Under the pieces are notes generated by a model. It was not told the origin of the DNA and searched no databases. It saw only the letters and a program-made list of their open reading frames with translations. The position numbers and the translations under genes were made by a program. Below are positions 47,366 to 57,994 of a stretch of 64,000 nucleotides of DNA, piece after piece. The first letter of the stretch is position 1. The number at the start of each line of letters is the position of its first letter. The stretch comes from an uncultured Actinomycetes bacterium (lineage in GTDB: Bacteria > Actinomycetota > Geothermincolia > Fen-727 > JACVIW01), in NCBI GenBank assembly GCA_937127245.1, contig CAKZLU010000023.1:1-64000 (forward strand), in the 5' to 3' direction.

Positions 47366-48103
47366 TCAGTGAGTTTTTTTCGCTCGTTTTATTGCATGCT
47401 TGTGGGCGAGATTCTCGACTGAGTCATCGAGCGCTTCGATATCCCGCCCGGGGTATGTCCTCTTGAGTGCTTTACGTATGAGAAAATCCGCTAGTTCGGG
47501 ATTCTTTGGCAGGAGTGACCCATGCAGATATGTTCCAATTGCTCCGAGGTGAACGGCTCCTTCAGTCTTGTCCTCGCCGTTGTTTCCGTACCCTACGATG
47601 ATTTCTCCGAGAGGACGCTCGTTTTTACCGAGATATGTTTTCCCGGAATGATTTTCGAATCCCACCACGGTCGTTTTGCGGCCATCAAGGCATGTCTCAA
47701 CAAAGACATTGCCTATAAACCTCTTGCTGCCAGCGATGGTATAAGCATCAAAGACGCCAATTCCTGGAAGTTCCTCTCCTTCCGCGGGACGATAAAAATT
47801 CCCGAATAACTGGTAACCACCGCATATGACAAGCGCGCATGCGCCTTGCTCGATTTCGCGTCTGATAGTCTCTCCCTTTGTCTCATACAGATCGTGGCTC
47901 ACCATTACTTGCTCTTTGTCCTGTCCTCCGCCCATGAAGAATATGTCGTATGCGCCGGGTTCAACTTTATCTCCGAGACCAAGGCTCTTGACCTCGACAT
48001 CTATGCCTCTCCAAAGGCAGCGTTTAGCGAGCGCTATTACGTTACCCCTGTCCCCGTATATGTTCATTAGGTCAGGATAAAGATGGCAAATAACCAGTTT
48101 CAT
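47366..48103 (-). CDS. gatD: Lipid II isoglutaminyl synthase, glutamine amidotransferase subunit GatD
   Basis: LVICHLYPDLMNIYGDRGNVIALAKRCLWRGIDVEV; ALVICGGYQLFGNFY; GFENHSGKTYLG; GTYLHGSLLPKNPELADFLI. Confidence 0.93.
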   Translation of the reverse strand: MKLVICHLYPDLMNIYGDRGNVIALAKRCLWRGIDVEVKSLGLGDKVEPGAYDIFFMGGGQDKEQVMVSHDLYETKGETIRREIEQGACALVICGGYQLFGNFYRPAEGEELPGIGVFDAYTIAGSKRFIGNVFVETCLDGRKTTVVGFENHSGKTYLGKNERPLGEIIVGYGNNGEDKTEGAVHLGAIGTYLHGSLLPKNPELADFLIRKALKRTYPGRDIEALDDSVENLAHKHAIKRAKKTH

Positions 48104-49492
48104 TCATTCCTCCCAGTAGGGAGTGACATACCCTTTTTTTGAAAGGATTCTGCGTGCTTCAAGCATTGCGGTATAAGTGGGAACGATATAGACAGTCTCG
48201 TTCTTTCCCGCGGTGCAAAGCAACCGCTCCATGGCGGTCCCGATTTCGGGTTCGATTGATAGACAATCAACGCCCGTGTCAGCGTATTTGACCCTTAACG
48301 CCATGTCCCACGCCCTTATTCCCGCGCAAATCACATTCGATAGCTTTCCTTTGAGGTTCTCAAAATCAACGTCCCATATCCATGAAACATCTCTTCCGTC
48401 CGCTATGTTGTCGTTCAGGGCAAAAACGACGTTCAATTTAGCATCAAGATTGCTCAGAGTCCTTATTACTTCGTTAAAGCCTGCCGGATTCTTAGCAAGA
48501 ATCATGACGAGCTTTCTTCCCTCGATTTCAATAGACTCAACCCTTCCGAACGCCGCTTTGAATTTCTCGATTGAGTTGGTAATGACGCGAAGATCAACGC
48601 CGAGAGTAAGACATACAGCCGCAGCGCCGAGCGTATTATAAACGTTGTATAGCCCGGGGAGAGGAATTGAAATTTCGACCGCTCCTGCGGGAGTCTTTAT
48701 CAGGCATTTCGAACCCTCGAAACTTTTCAGCTCAACGCTTTCGGCGGAAACATCCAGCGGGGGTCTTTTCGCTCCGCATTTTGGGCAACGGTAGTCACCC
48801 AGGTGTCCAAAAATGTGATATCTGTACTCGAGCCTGGTGTCGCAGTTCGAGCAGTGTTTGCTATCAGCTGCGTGTTCCAGTCCCTCAAGCGAATAAATAT
48901 CTGTATTTATACCGAAGTGAATTACCCTGCATCTGAGGTTTGACCCAATTGATGAAACGAGAGGGTCATCGGCGTTGAGTATTACGGTAGAGCCGACCCC
49001 GAGTTTCTCAAGGGACATTTTTAATTTTTTCGCGAGTGTATCCAGTTCCCCGTAGCGGTCGAGCTGATCTCTGAAAAGATTGTTTATAAGCACGACGCGC
49101 GGGTTTGTCTCTTCTATCGCTTCGGGAAGTGTCGCTTCGTCCACCTCGAACAACCCGAGTTCCTTTGATCTTTTAAGTTCTCGTATTTTTTCCCGGACCA
49201 GCGCGGAGGCTATACCAGACAATAGGTTTGCCCCGGTTCTGTTATGGACGAAGGATATGTTAGCCCTCTTAAGCGTGGAAGCGATGAGCGCGGCGGTGGT
49301 TGTCTTGCCGTTTGTTCCGGTAACGAGGACACATCCAATGTTTAAACCCGAAACGACTTCCCGGACGAAATGCGGGCGGAAATACCTGATTATTTTTCCA
49401 GGCAAGGTTGTCCCGCCGCCCGCTTTAGTGGACCTGACGATACCACCGATTATTTTTCCAACAATCATCCATATTTTGGTTTTAGTCTTCAT
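48104..49492 (-). CDS. murT: Lipid II isoglutaminyl synthase subunit MurT
   Basis: CVLVTGTNGKTTTAALIASTLKRA; VLINNLFRDQLDRYGELDTLAKKL; CSNCDTRLEYRYHIFGHLGDYRCPKCGAKRP; abuts gatD. Confidence 0.93.
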   Translation of the reverse strand: MKTKTKIWMIVGKIIGGIVRSTKAGGGTTLPGKIIRYFRPHFVREVVSGLNIGCVLVTGTNGKTTTAALIASTLKRANISFVHNRTGANLLSGIASALVREKIRELKRSKELGLFEVDEATLPEAIEETNPRVVLINNLFRDQLDRYGELDTLAKKLKMSLEKLGVGSTVILNADDPLVSSIGSNLRCRVIHFGINTDIYSLEGLEHAADSKHCSNCDTRLEYRYHIFGHLGDYRCPKCGAKRPPLDVSAESVELKSFEGSKCLIKTPAGAVEISIPLPGLYNVYNTLGAAAVCLTLGVDLRVITNSIEKFKAAFGRVESIEIEGRKLVMILAKNPAGFNEVIRTLSNLDAKLNVVFALNDNIADGRDVSWIWDVDFENLKGKLSNVICAGIRAWDMALRVKYADTGVDCLSIEPEIGTAMERLLCTAGKNETVYIVPTYTAMLEARRILSKKGYVTPYWEE

Positions 49493-49687
49493 ACAAAGGA
49501 TATGTTATCCGAAATCGCGTTTTGGGGGCCAGGGCGGTAAACGGTTGCATCGCTTTTTTCAATTAGGGTTGAAACACGACCATGAAGATTTAAACTTAAT
49601 GGATGGAGGACGCTTTTTTGATCCGGTGACGACGTTCAAAAAATTTGCTGGCGCGTTTAAGGAATCCAAACATGCTGTTCTTGCTTT

Positions 49688-50092
49688 GTGAGATGCTTTG
49701 AACAAATTGCTTCGTTTGCGGATCGATTTACATTGACTGAGGATTTCAAGATGGAAGAGAACAAGGAGCGCGAAAAGAAGTGCCCGCTCTGCGGAGCGCT
49801 GTTGGAGGGAGTCAGCGCGAGCGCGAGTGGAGACTACCGTTGCGGGCGCTGTGGCTCTACCGGGCGATATGAGGGAGAAAACCTGGTAGCGATTTTCATA
49901 CCGAACTACTTTGCGCGTCTTGCTGAGCTTGAGAAAAGACATCGAGAACTTGTTGATGAAATTTATTTGGAGGGTCTCAAGGGAGAAGCAAGGGATAGAG
50001 ACTACATCCAGAGGATGAACCTCGAGCGCCAGAGCGTGCTCGCGGAATATTCAATGCTTTCTTACTTCAGGGAATTTGTCGAGAAGTGGTAA
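49688..50092 (+). CDS. Zinc-ribbon hypothetical protein
   Basis: KKCPLCGALLEGVSASASGDYRCGRCGSTGRYEGENLVAIF; likely start MEENKERE at 49751. Confidence 0.6.
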   Translation: MRCFEQIASFADRFTLTEDFKMEENKEREKKCPLCGALLEGVSASASGDYRCGRCGSTGRYEGENLVAIFIPNYFARLAELEKRHRELVDEIYLEGLKGEARDRDYIQRMNLERQSVLAEYSMLSYFREFVEKW

Positions 50093-50420
50093 CAGCTTGC
50101 GCAAAGAGCTTACTTAGAAAAGAGAGCGGCGCCGCATTGTCTTTCTGTATCTTCGCATAGCATGTTTTCATTTCCTATTGCAAAGCATTTCAAGCTTTTT
50201 GCCGTGTTAACCGGCGTACTGACAACGTTTTTAAAGTCCACTATACATCCCGGATGAACTTGTTTGGCTCACGTGCGGCCGTCACTTGTGAGCATGAGAA
50301 TTATTTGGGGAGGGGGAATTGAATTGAGAGCTTTTTTACTTTATATTTTGTTCCTGCGAGTCAATATATTTAGTAACACTTTGACTGCCAGACGGGTTTT
50401 CCACCGGGGGGTGGTTCAGG

Positions 50421-51950
50421 ATGCGAAACTTCTATTCTCTAAATCCTCTGGAGCAGAAAGACGCATCCTTCAGAAGGCTTACCGACTACATCCGGAACGT
50501 TATTTATCCTTACCATCCATACTACCGCAAAGTTTTCAAAAAGGAGGGAATAAACCCTGACAGAATCAACAGGCCCGGAGACCTGAGAAAGATTCCGCTA
50601 ACTTACAAAGAGGACTACAGGGAAGACCCCTTGGCATTCATTCTCCAGCCCCGCTTTCCTGGCAGGGAGGCTTTGTACGACACGGCGAAGATATCACCTT
50701 CCTTTCTTTTGAAATACCTCTTTCAGAGCCTGGTCAACTACCCGCGAGACTATGCAGCTTTATACAGAAAAAACTATCATGAAGGTTTTGCTTATCTTAA
50801 GATTGGCAGACGAATATCGCTTGAATGGATGCCAATTCACTTCCACGCCTCCGCCGGATCAACAGGGGACCCGACCCCTGCAGTTTACACATACAGGGAC
50901 CTGCACGAGAATGTGAAAGAATCGGCGTCCGCGTTCTGGTGCGGAAAAGAGCTCACCTGGGACATGAGGGGATTCAATGTTTTTCCGGGCGCGCCCCATC
51001 TTGCGTTTTTCCAGGTAATTATGGGGAAATGGCTCGGAGGATCGAGCGGTTTTGACACTTTCGGAGGTAACGTAATTCCGACGGATAGACAGATCAGGCT
51101 ATTTGCCGAAAACAAATTTGACGCAATAATCGCGATTCCTTCATACCTTGTTTATTGGCTTAGGATGGCTGCCCAGATGGTTGAGAGCGGCGAAGTGGAC
51201 CCTCTCAACTCGCTTTTCATTGCGCTTGTGGCTGCTGAGCCGTTAACTGATTCGCTGAGGGGTTACATAAAGGAACTGGTGAGACGCGTGGGGGGAAGGG
51301 ACGATTTCAAGCTCGTCCAGGGTTACGGAATGACTGAGATGAAGGTAGCCTTCTATGAATGCGCGGAGAAGAGCATGATTCATCTCAACCCAAAATTCTT
51401 CTACTGGGAAGTGCTCGATCCGGAAACTCTCGAGCCGGTCGTCGAGGGCGAGGAGGGCGTGCTCGTTTTCAGTCATATTGACTGGCGGGGCACCTCTTTT
51501 TTGAGATATTTCACCGGTGACCTCATTCGCGGAGGGGTTCGCTGGCAACGCTGCGAAAACTGCGGTCTTACATTCCCGATCATGTATCCGCCGATAATGC
51601 GTGCAAAAAAGGACTTTACCAAGATCAAGGGCACTCGCGTTTCCCTGATTGACCTGATTTCATCTGTCAGGGACGTGCCCGGGGTGTATCAATTCCAGGT
51701 TGTGCTTGATAAGGAGATTCCCGGAGACGAGTTCTCGAGAGACAAAGTCGTGGTGAGAATCGCAGTTGAGAAGGGGTATGAACCAGGTTCTGTCGCGGAA
51801 TCAGTGAAGTCTTCCGTTAAAGGGACAACGGAAATAACGCCTGATGAGGTAATCATTGAGGATGATGCGGAAAAGCTTGAAAAGGAACTGTTTGAGAGGA
51901 CGGGAATAAAGGCTGACTACGTTGTGGAGAAAAGACCCGTGCATTTATGA
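50421..51950 (+). CDS. AMP-binding acyl-CoA/phenylacetate-CoA ligase-like protein
   Basis: HASAGSTGDPTPAVYTYRDL, LVQGYGMTEMKVAFYECAEK, YFTGDLIRGGVRWQRCENCGLTFP. Confidence 0.8.
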   Translation: MRNFYSLNPLEQKDASFRRLTDYIRNVIYPYHPYYRKVFKKEGINPDRINRPGDLRKIPLTYKEDYREDPLAFILQPRFPGREALYDTAKISPSFLLKYLFQSLVNYPRDYAALYRKNYHEGFAYLKIGRRISLEWMPIHFHASAGSTGDPTPAVYTYRDLHENVKESASAFWCGKELTWDMRGFNVFPGAPHLAFFQVIMGKWLGGSSGFDTFGGNVIPTDRQIRLFAENKFDAIIAIPSYLVYWLRMAAQMVESGEVDPLNSLFIALVAAEPLTDSLRGYIKELVRRVGGRDDFKLVQGYGMTEMKVAFYECAEKSMIHLNPKFFYWEVLDPETLEPVVEGEEGVLVFSHIDWRGTSFLRYFTGDLIRGGVRWQRCENCGLTFPIMYPPIMRAKKDFTKIKGTRVSLIDLISSVRDVPGVYQFQVVLDKEIPGDEFSRDKVVVRIAVEKGYEPGSVAESVKSSVKGTTEITPDEVIIEDDAEKLEKELFERTGIKADYVVEKRPVHL

Positions 51951-52010
51951 GTAACGATGAGCTCAAAGATTTATTAGCGTGAGTATGTGAGGTTTGAAAA
52001 AAGCTTGTAG

Positions 52011-53195
52011 GTGATGGCTATGGAAAGAGTTGCGGTGGTGGGAGTCGGAAACACCAGTTTCAAGGCGAGGCATATCGACAAGACTTTTCCACGGCTTGCA
52101 TATGAAGCTTGTAAGATGGCGATGGAGGATGCCGGGGCGGGCAAAGAGGATATCGAAAGCGTTGTTTACAGCATTTACAATGACTTTTTCGAACATTGCG
52201 CAATGCCTGACCATCACATCCATTATCTTTTGGGATTCGCGAGAAAACCGGGCTCGAGAGTCACCACGGGGGGCGCGACCGGAGGATATTCCGTCAGGGC
52301 CGCGTTCGCTGAAGTCGCAAGCGGTCTGCATGATGTGGTGATGGTTGTCGGGGTTGAGAAGGTCGCTGACCTCGCTAACGTGATCGAGATGGTCAAGTCC
52401 ATAACTTTCGCTGCGGACCCGTTTTTTGAGTACCAGCTTGGCGCTTCACCCGCAGGCTCTTACGGAGCTGCGATAAGGTGGCACATGGAAAACTATGGCA
52501 CCACCGAGGAGGATATGGCAAGGGTTGTCGTGAAGAATAAGGGGAACGCAAGGCTCAACCCTGACGCTCAATCTCCCATAGAGCTGACCGTTAGTGACGT
52601 TCTAAAAAGCCCCATGGTGATTTATCCCTTGAAAATCCTGGACCACTGCCTGAACAGCGAGGGGGCGGCAGCGATAATCCTCGCGAGCGAAAAGGCAGCC
52701 AAGAGGTTCAGGAAAGACCCTGTTTGGATAACCGGCATCGGGGCGAGCACTGAGTCCGGAAGGCAGGCGGAAAGGGATTACTCGGACGCTTCTCTTTTCC
52801 CAGCCGTAAGGAATTCAGCCCTTTCGGCTTATCGGATGGCCGGGATTTCAGACCCCTCAGAGGCGATACACGTTGCCGAAGTGTATGACTCTTTCAGCGG
52901 CGTTGAGATATGCCTATATGAGGAACTCGGTTTTTGTTCTTGGGGTGAAGGGACAGCATTCTTAAAAGACGGGATGGCGGATATCGGGGGTAAAATTCCC
53001 GTGAATCCCTCCGGTGGGCTTATCGGATGTGAGCATGCGATTGGTGCGACAGGTATTTATCAGGTGGTGGAGGTCGTCAGGCATATCAGAGGAGAGGCCG
53101 GCGACAGGCAGGTATCCGGGGCGATGAGGGGTATTGCTCAAAGCATGGGTGGGGCGAGGGGCGCATATTCGGTTTGCATTGTACTGGAGGGGTGA
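52011..53195 (+). CDS. Thiolase-family acetyl-CoA acetyltransferase-like protein (lipid-transfer type)
   Basis: RVAVVGVGNTSFKARHIDKTFPRLAYEACKMAMEDAGAGKEDIESVV; EVYDSFSGVEICLYEELGF; NPSGGLIGCEHAIGATGIYQVVEVVRHIRGEAG. Confidence 0.88.
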   Translation: MMAMERVAVVGVGNTSFKARHIDKTFPRLAYEACKMAMEDAGAGKEDIESVVYSIYNDFFEHCAMPDHHIHYLLGFARKPGSRVTTGGATGGYSVRAAFAEVASGLHDVVMVVGVEKVADLANVIEMVKSITFAADPFFEYQLGASPAGSYGAAIRWHMENYGTTEEDMARVVVKNKGNARLNPDAQSPIELTVSDVLKSPMVIYPLKILDHCLNSEGAAAIILASEKAAKRFRKDPVWITGIGASTESGRQAERDYSDASLFPAVRNSALSAYRMAGISDPSEAIHVAEVYDSFSGVEICLYEELGFCSWGEGTAFLKDGMADIGGKIPVNPSGGLIGCEHAIGATGIYQVVEVVRHIRGEAGDRQVSGAMRGIAQSMGGARGAYSVCIVLEG

Positions 53196-53683
53196 TAGGG
53201 ATGCCGGAAGAAACGGATCTCAGGTTCAAACCGATTTCTTACAAGGATGATTTCGTTATCGTGCCCGACCGGTGGAAAGTTGATTTCATGGTATCGATGG
53301 GGGAATTGTCCGTTTTTTTCAGGGAACTAAAAGAGAACGCGAAATTAATGGGCACCCGCTGCCCAAAGTGCGGCTCTTTCTATTTCTGGCCTCGTTCCTG
53401 GTGTCATGATTGCTATGAGGATTGCCAGTGGGTTGAAGTGTCGCAGAAGGGAAGCGTTACAATGTTCAGCAGGGTCGACATCTCGCTTTCCGATTTACAA
53501 AAGGAGGTTCCGTTTTATCAGGGTGGGGTCCATCTGGATGGCGTGAGATACCCGATTGTCGCCCTTATTAAGAACGTTACGATGGATACGCTTCATAAAG
53601 GGATGAGGGTTAGGGCGGAATTTCTTCCACTTCAGGAGAGAACCGGCAGAATAAGGGATTTCTATTTTGTTCCTGATGTTTGA
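53174..53683 (+). CDS. Zn-ribbon/OB-fold acyl-CoA-binding protein (DUF35-like)
   Basis: LMGTRCPKCGSFYFWPRSWCHDCYEDCQWVEVSQKGSVTMFSRV; overlaps the thiolase 3' end. Confidence 0.88.
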   Translation: MHCTGGVIGMPEETDLRFKPISYKDDFVIVPDRWKVDFMVSMGELSVFFRELKENAKLMGTRCPKCGSFYFWPRSWCHDCYEDCQWVEVSQKGSVTMFSRVDISLSDLQKEVPFYQGGVHLDGVRYPIVALIKNVTMDTLHKGMRVRAEFLPLQERTGRIRDFYFVPDV

Positions 53684-53749
53684 GATAAGTGGTATAAAGA
53701 AGCGATTAGGTAAGCATTAGGTATGGAAAGATAGAAGGAGGTCAACAGA

Positions 53750-54904
53750 ATGGATTTCAGTTTGACTGAAGAGCAGAAACTATTCAAACAGCAGGTTATT
53801 GAGTTTGCCCAGAAAGAGATAATGCCTGGGGCCGCAGAAAGGGACGAGCAGGCGCGGTTTGACAGAGACGTATGGGACAAAGCTGCCGAGTTCGGACTGA
53901 TGGGGCTTCCTTTCCCTGAGGAATACGGGGGAAGCGGAGCGAGCGTTTTCGACACCGTGCTTGCGGGCGAGGCTCTCGGGTATGGAAGCCTGGACGCGGG
54001 ATTCTGCCTTTCATGGGGCGCTCATGTGACCATTGGCGGGGTACCGATATGGAAGCTCGGCACGGAGGAACAAAAGCGTAAGTATCTCCCCAAGATTGCG
54101 ACCGGAGAATGGATTACAGGGCTGGGCTTGACCGAGCCGGAAGCTGGAAGCGACGCTGCCGGCATAAAAACGACAGCTGAGAAAAAAGATGGTTACTATG
54201 TTCTCAACGGCACAAAGACATTCATAACCAACGGTCCGATAGGAGATGTCTTCGTTGTTCTTGCGAAGACGAACAAAGAGAAAGGCGCCGCCGGAATAAG
54301 CGGGTTTATCGTGGAAAAGAGTTTCCCCGGTTTTTCCGTCGGAAAGGAAATACACAAGATGGGCAACAGGTCTTCACCCACCTCCGAGCTCATCTTCGAC
54401 AATTGCGAAGTTCCCGCTGAAAATCTTTTAGGTGAGGAAAATAAAGGCTTTATGGATGTGGCACTTGCCACACTCGAGTGGGAGCGCTCCGTTATGCTTG
54501 CGCCCGCGATCGGGGGCATGGAGATTCAGCTTGAGACCTGCATCAAGTATGCTCGAGAGCGCAAGCAGTTCGGTCGTCCCATAGCGCATTTCCAAGCGAT
54601 ACAGTTCAAGCTTGCCGATATGAAGATGTGGCTCGAGACGGCGAGGTTGATAGTCTATAAGGTTGCTTGGAGCAAGGATCAAGGTATTATGGATCCAATG
54701 ATGGCATCCCTTGCGAAACTTTACGTATCCGAAGTTTCAATGAAATCAGCCGAAGAGGCTGTTCAAATCCACGGCGGTTACGGCTACACGAAGGAATACC
54801 CTATAGAACGCGCCATTCGCGACGCTAAACTGGCGACGCTCGGGGGCGGGACGTCGGAGATTCAGCGCTGGATAATCGGCAGGATGCTCGTAGGTAAGGT
54901 CTGA
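53750..54904 (+). CDS. Acyl-CoA dehydrogenase
   Basis: MDFSLTEEQKLFKQQVIEFAQKEIMPGAAERD, GLTEPEAGSDAAGIKTTAEKKDGYYVLNGTKTFITNG, QIHGGYGYTKEYPIERAIRDAKLATLGGGTSEIQR. Confidence 0.96.
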   Translation: MDFSLTEEQKLFKQQVIEFAQKEIMPGAAERDEQARFDRDVWDKAAEFGLMGLPFPEEYGGSGASVFDTVLAGEALGYGSLDAGFCLSWGAHVTIGGVPIWKLGTEEQKRKYLPKIATGEWITGLGLTEPEAGSDAAGIKTTAEKKDGYYVLNGTKTFITNGPIGDVFVVLAKTNKEKGAAGISGFIVEKSFPGFSVGKEIHKMGNRSSPTSELIFDNCEVPAENLLGEENKGFMDVALATLEWERSVMLAPAIGGMEIQLETCIKYARERKQFGRPIAHFQAIQFKLADMKMWLETARLIVYKVAWSKDQGIMDPMMASLAKLYVSEVSMKSAEEAVQIHGGYGYTKEYPIERAIRDAKLATLGGGTSEIQRWIIGRMLVGKV

Positions 54905-55123
54905 GCATCTGGGCTTGTGCGGTTAAAGAGAAAAGATATATGCATTTTACTTGATCTGCTTGCAAGTCAAATTTAAGTTTCGCAGGTGATGGGCGCAACC
55001 ATACGAGGGCATACGCTCATTTTCACTTGGCGTCTGTTTCTTTTGTCTCACCCACATTGTTTAATAATTAAAGTGCGGTGTAGGCAGTGCCTCTTTTTAG
55101 AGTGAGAAGACAGGAGCGACAAA

Positions 55124-56140
55124 TTGGCGGAAGATAAAGCGACTAAAGCCGAGAGGCTGATAAATCTTATCGCTTGCCTTCTTGATTCGAAAAGACCCCT
55201 TACGCTCAATGAGCTCAACTCAACCGTTTATTACAACCAGAAAGTGGATGAGGACACTCTCAGGAGGATGTTTGAGAGGGACAAAGATGAATTGCGGGAA
55301 ATGGGCATACCAATCGAAATGATAAAAGATGAGAATTCGGGTGAATATGCTTACACGATCGAACCCGATAAATATTACCTCCCCGACATAGATTTTGCGT
55401 CCGACGAGTTGATTTCACTATCAATTGTGTCCAGATTTTTCATAGGCTCCGGAACCGCGTTCAGCGGCAGCGCTCACTCGGCTCTTCTGAAGTTTGCGAC
55501 CAGCGCCGCTCGTGACCCGGAGGAGTTGAAATACTTGAGGGTCGTTCCACATGTCCATATGATCGAGGGTGATAAGAAAAACCGGGCGCTCGACCAAATT
55601 CTTGAGGCACTCAGGAAAAGAAAGCTCGTTACCTTTGATTACAGGGCCTTAAGCTCAAAGAAACCTGTCACGCGCACCGTTGAACCTTACGGTGTCGTTT
55701 CGAAAAACGGTTTCTGGTACCTGATTGGTAAATGTCGCCTCCGCAACGCCGTAAGATGCTTTAAGTTGGACAGGATCACATCCAAAGTTGAGGTCAACAA
55801 GAAAAAGCCGAAGCAGCCCGATTTCGATATTCCGGAGGATTTTGATCTCAGAGAAGCCGCGTCCTGGGAGAACCTTATGGAACCTCGCGATCAGCCTGTT
55901 AAAGTGACCGTTGAACTTTCGCCAAAAATAGCTTTCATGGCGTCCCATTCGCCCTTTGGAGTTCTCTCAGAGAAAAGAAAGAAGAGCGGTTTTTGCTCGG
56001 TAGTTTTTAGGGTTGAGCACCCGGAGAGTTTCCTGGACTGGATATTAGACTTCGGGACCGAGGCGAAAATAATTTCTCCCCATGAAATGAGGGTTTGTGC
56101 GCGCGAGCGTGTGGAAGGAATACTTAAAAAGGTGAAGTGA
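55124..56140 (+). CDS. WYL-domain transcriptional regulator (PafB-like)
   Basis: TKAERLINLIACLLDSKRPLTLNELN...; LRKRKLVTFDYRALSSKKPVTRTVEPYGVVSKNGFWYLIGKC. Confidence 0.85.
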   Translation: MAEDKATKAERLINLIACLLDSKRPLTLNELNSTVYYNQKVDEDTLRRMFERDKDELREMGIPIEMIKDENSGEYAYTIEPDKYYLPDIDFASDELISLSIVSRFFIGSGTAFSGSAHSALLKFATSAARDPEELKYLRVVPHVHMIEGDKKNRALDQILEALRKRKLVTFDYRALSSKKPVTRTVEPYGVVSKNGFWYLIGKCRLRNAVRCFKLDRITSKVEVNKKKPKQPDFDIPEDFDLREAASWENLMEPRDQPVKVTVELSPKIAFMASHSPFGVLSEKRKKSGFCSVVFRVEHPESFLDWILDFGTEAKIISPHEMRVCARERVEGILKKVK

Positions 56141-56144
56141 GAAA

Positions 56145-57122
56145 ATGAACAATAAGTCAATCGAGATTGTAAACAGGCTGCTGCTTCTGGTTCCATACGT
56201 GGTGTCCCGTGGGGGCGCCCGAATTAGTGATATTTGCGAGGATTTCAATATGACTTATGATGAGCTGATTTCCTGTATCAGGGGAACGCTCTGGTTCTGT
56301 GGGTTGCCGGATTATAATCCTTACAACCTGATAGATTACGAAATTGATGGCAACATGTTGAAGTTTTATTCTGCTGACTATTTCAGAAAGCCTCTTAAGT
56401 TGACTCCAAACGAAGCGCTTGTTCTGCTTATTGCGTGCAAGGCCCTTGTGAGGTCCGGGCTAATCACGCAGACCGATTCACTTAAGCGCGCCATGGAAAA
56501 AGTTCAGGATGTATTAAGTGCGCAAATTTGCGGGGAACTCGAAGATATTTCGGGCAGAATCGACGTCGAGATGAAGAATTTCTCAAAGAATTGGTGCAAA
56601 ATTCTCGAGAAAGGCATTACCTCGCGACGGAGACTTTTATTGGACTATTACAGTTACTCAAAAGACGAGGTAAACACGAGGGAAGTTGAGCCCATCTCCT
56701 TTGTCTGGTCAAACGGCAACTGGTATTTGCTTGCTTTTTGCTGTGTTAAAAACGAGGTTAGGTTTTTTATGCTCGATAGATTTCGCGACGTTAAGGTTAC
56801 CCGGAAGAAATGCAGAATCCAAATCGAGGGTGAAAAGTACTTGCCGGAATCCATTTGCGAATATTGTCCGACCGGTGCGGGGTACACTGTGGAGTTGATT
56901 TTCTCGGACAGGATGTTGCTCCCGTTCGTGGAGCGCTTTCGTGGAGCCGAAATAAAGGAGAAGAAAAACGGCACTATTTTTGTCCGATTCGAAACGAAGA
57001 ATTTATCCTGGGTGGCAAACTCTCTTCTCAAATTCGGAGAAAAAGTAACCATAGTTTCGCCGGATGATTTAAAATCACTTGTACGTGACAAAGCGGAGAC
57101 GATCCTTAAATATTACGTTTGA
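56145..57122 (+). CDS. WYL-domain transcriptional regulator (PafC-like)
   Basis: IVNRLLLLVPYVVSRGGARISDICEDFNMTYDELI; LLLDYYSYSKDEVNTREVEPISFVWSNGNWYLLAFC; directly follows the PafB-like gene. Confidence 0.85.
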   Translation: MNNKSIEIVNRLLLLVPYVVSRGGARISDICEDFNMTYDELISCIRGTLWFCGLPDYNPYNLIDYEIDGNMLKFYSADYFRKPLKLTPNEALVLLIACKALVRSGLITQTDSLKRAMEKVQDVLSAQICGELEDISGRIDVEMKNFSKNWCKILEKGITSRRRLLLDYYSYSKDEVNTREVEPISFVWSNGNWYLLAFCCVKNEVRFFMLDRFRDVKVTRKKCRIQIEGEKYLPESICEYCPTGAGYTVELIFSDRMLLPFVERFRGAEIKEKKNGTIFVRFETKNLSWVANSLLKFGEKVTIVSPDDLKSLVRDKAETILKYYV

Positions 57123-57168
57123 CCGTTTGCGTCTCCGATGAGCTCAAAAATAAGCGCAGGGCTTTTAT

Positions 57169-57936
57169 ATGGCTATAAAGATAATATCCGACATTCACGG
57201 CGAGTATGAAGCGATGAGGCAGCAGCTGCACGCGGAAGATATTGCTGTCATGCTCGGGGATTATCTCAACCTGATTGATTTCAGAACTCTCGGCGGAATA
57301 CTTGCTCAAGTGTATTCAAGGGAAGAGATTCTGGGAGCGCTTTCCGCGCTCGCCAGAGGAAACAAGGAACTTGCCGGAAGAGCGATAAGGCAGATAACTT
57401 CCTCCGATGACAACAAACCAAAGAAAGTCAGGGATTTGATCAGGAAGAGCTACATTCAGTTTTTTTCTTCGATACCCTGCAAAGCATATGTAATCTACGG
57501 TAACACTGACAGCCCTGATGTGATGCGTGAGCTTGCCCCTCCGCATGTTGAGATTGTGGAAGTTGGTGTATTTGATATCGAGGGCATTCGATTCGGGCTT
57601 ATTTCGGGTTCGCCGTTTGGACCCTGGACCGTTGGTTTGCCGGGCGAGATAGAACCGGATAGATACCGGGAAATGGTAGAGAGCATTGAGGCGGTTGATG
57701 TACTCTGCACGCACTATCCACCGGCTATACCCGAGTTAACCTTTGATATGGTTGCCAATCGCGACGAGGTTGGAAGTGAGCCGCTTTTGCGATACGCTGA
57801 AACACAAAAGCCTTCTCACCACTACTTTGGGCACGTCCATAATCCGCGCGCTTCCTCGGTGAGGAGAGGAGCTACAAATTTCATAAACGCCGGGTTTTTC
57901 AAAGAGCATCGCAAGGTGATAATTCACTCGGATTGA
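57169..57936 (+). CDS. Calcineurin-like metallophosphoesterase
   Basis: IKIISDIHGEYEAMRQQL, VIYGNTDSPD, LCTHYPPAIP, YFGHVHNPRAS. Confidence 0.85.
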   Translation: MAIKIISDIHGEYEAMRQQLHAEDIAVMLGDYLNLIDFRTLGGILAQVYSREEILGALSALARGNKELAGRAIRQITSSDDNKPKKVRDLIRKSYIQFFSSIPCKAYVIYGNTDSPDVMRELAPPHVEIVEVGVFDIEGIRFGLISGSPFGPWTVGLPGEIEPDRYREMVESIEAVDVLCTHYPPAIPELTFDMVANRDEVGSEPLLRYAETQKPSHHYFGHVHNPRASSVRRGATNFINAGFFKEHRKVIIHSD

Positions 57937-57994
57937 CGGGGCGCGCCGTTATCTTAGCTGATACCGAGCTATCCGTGGAGATTCGCTGTTTTTT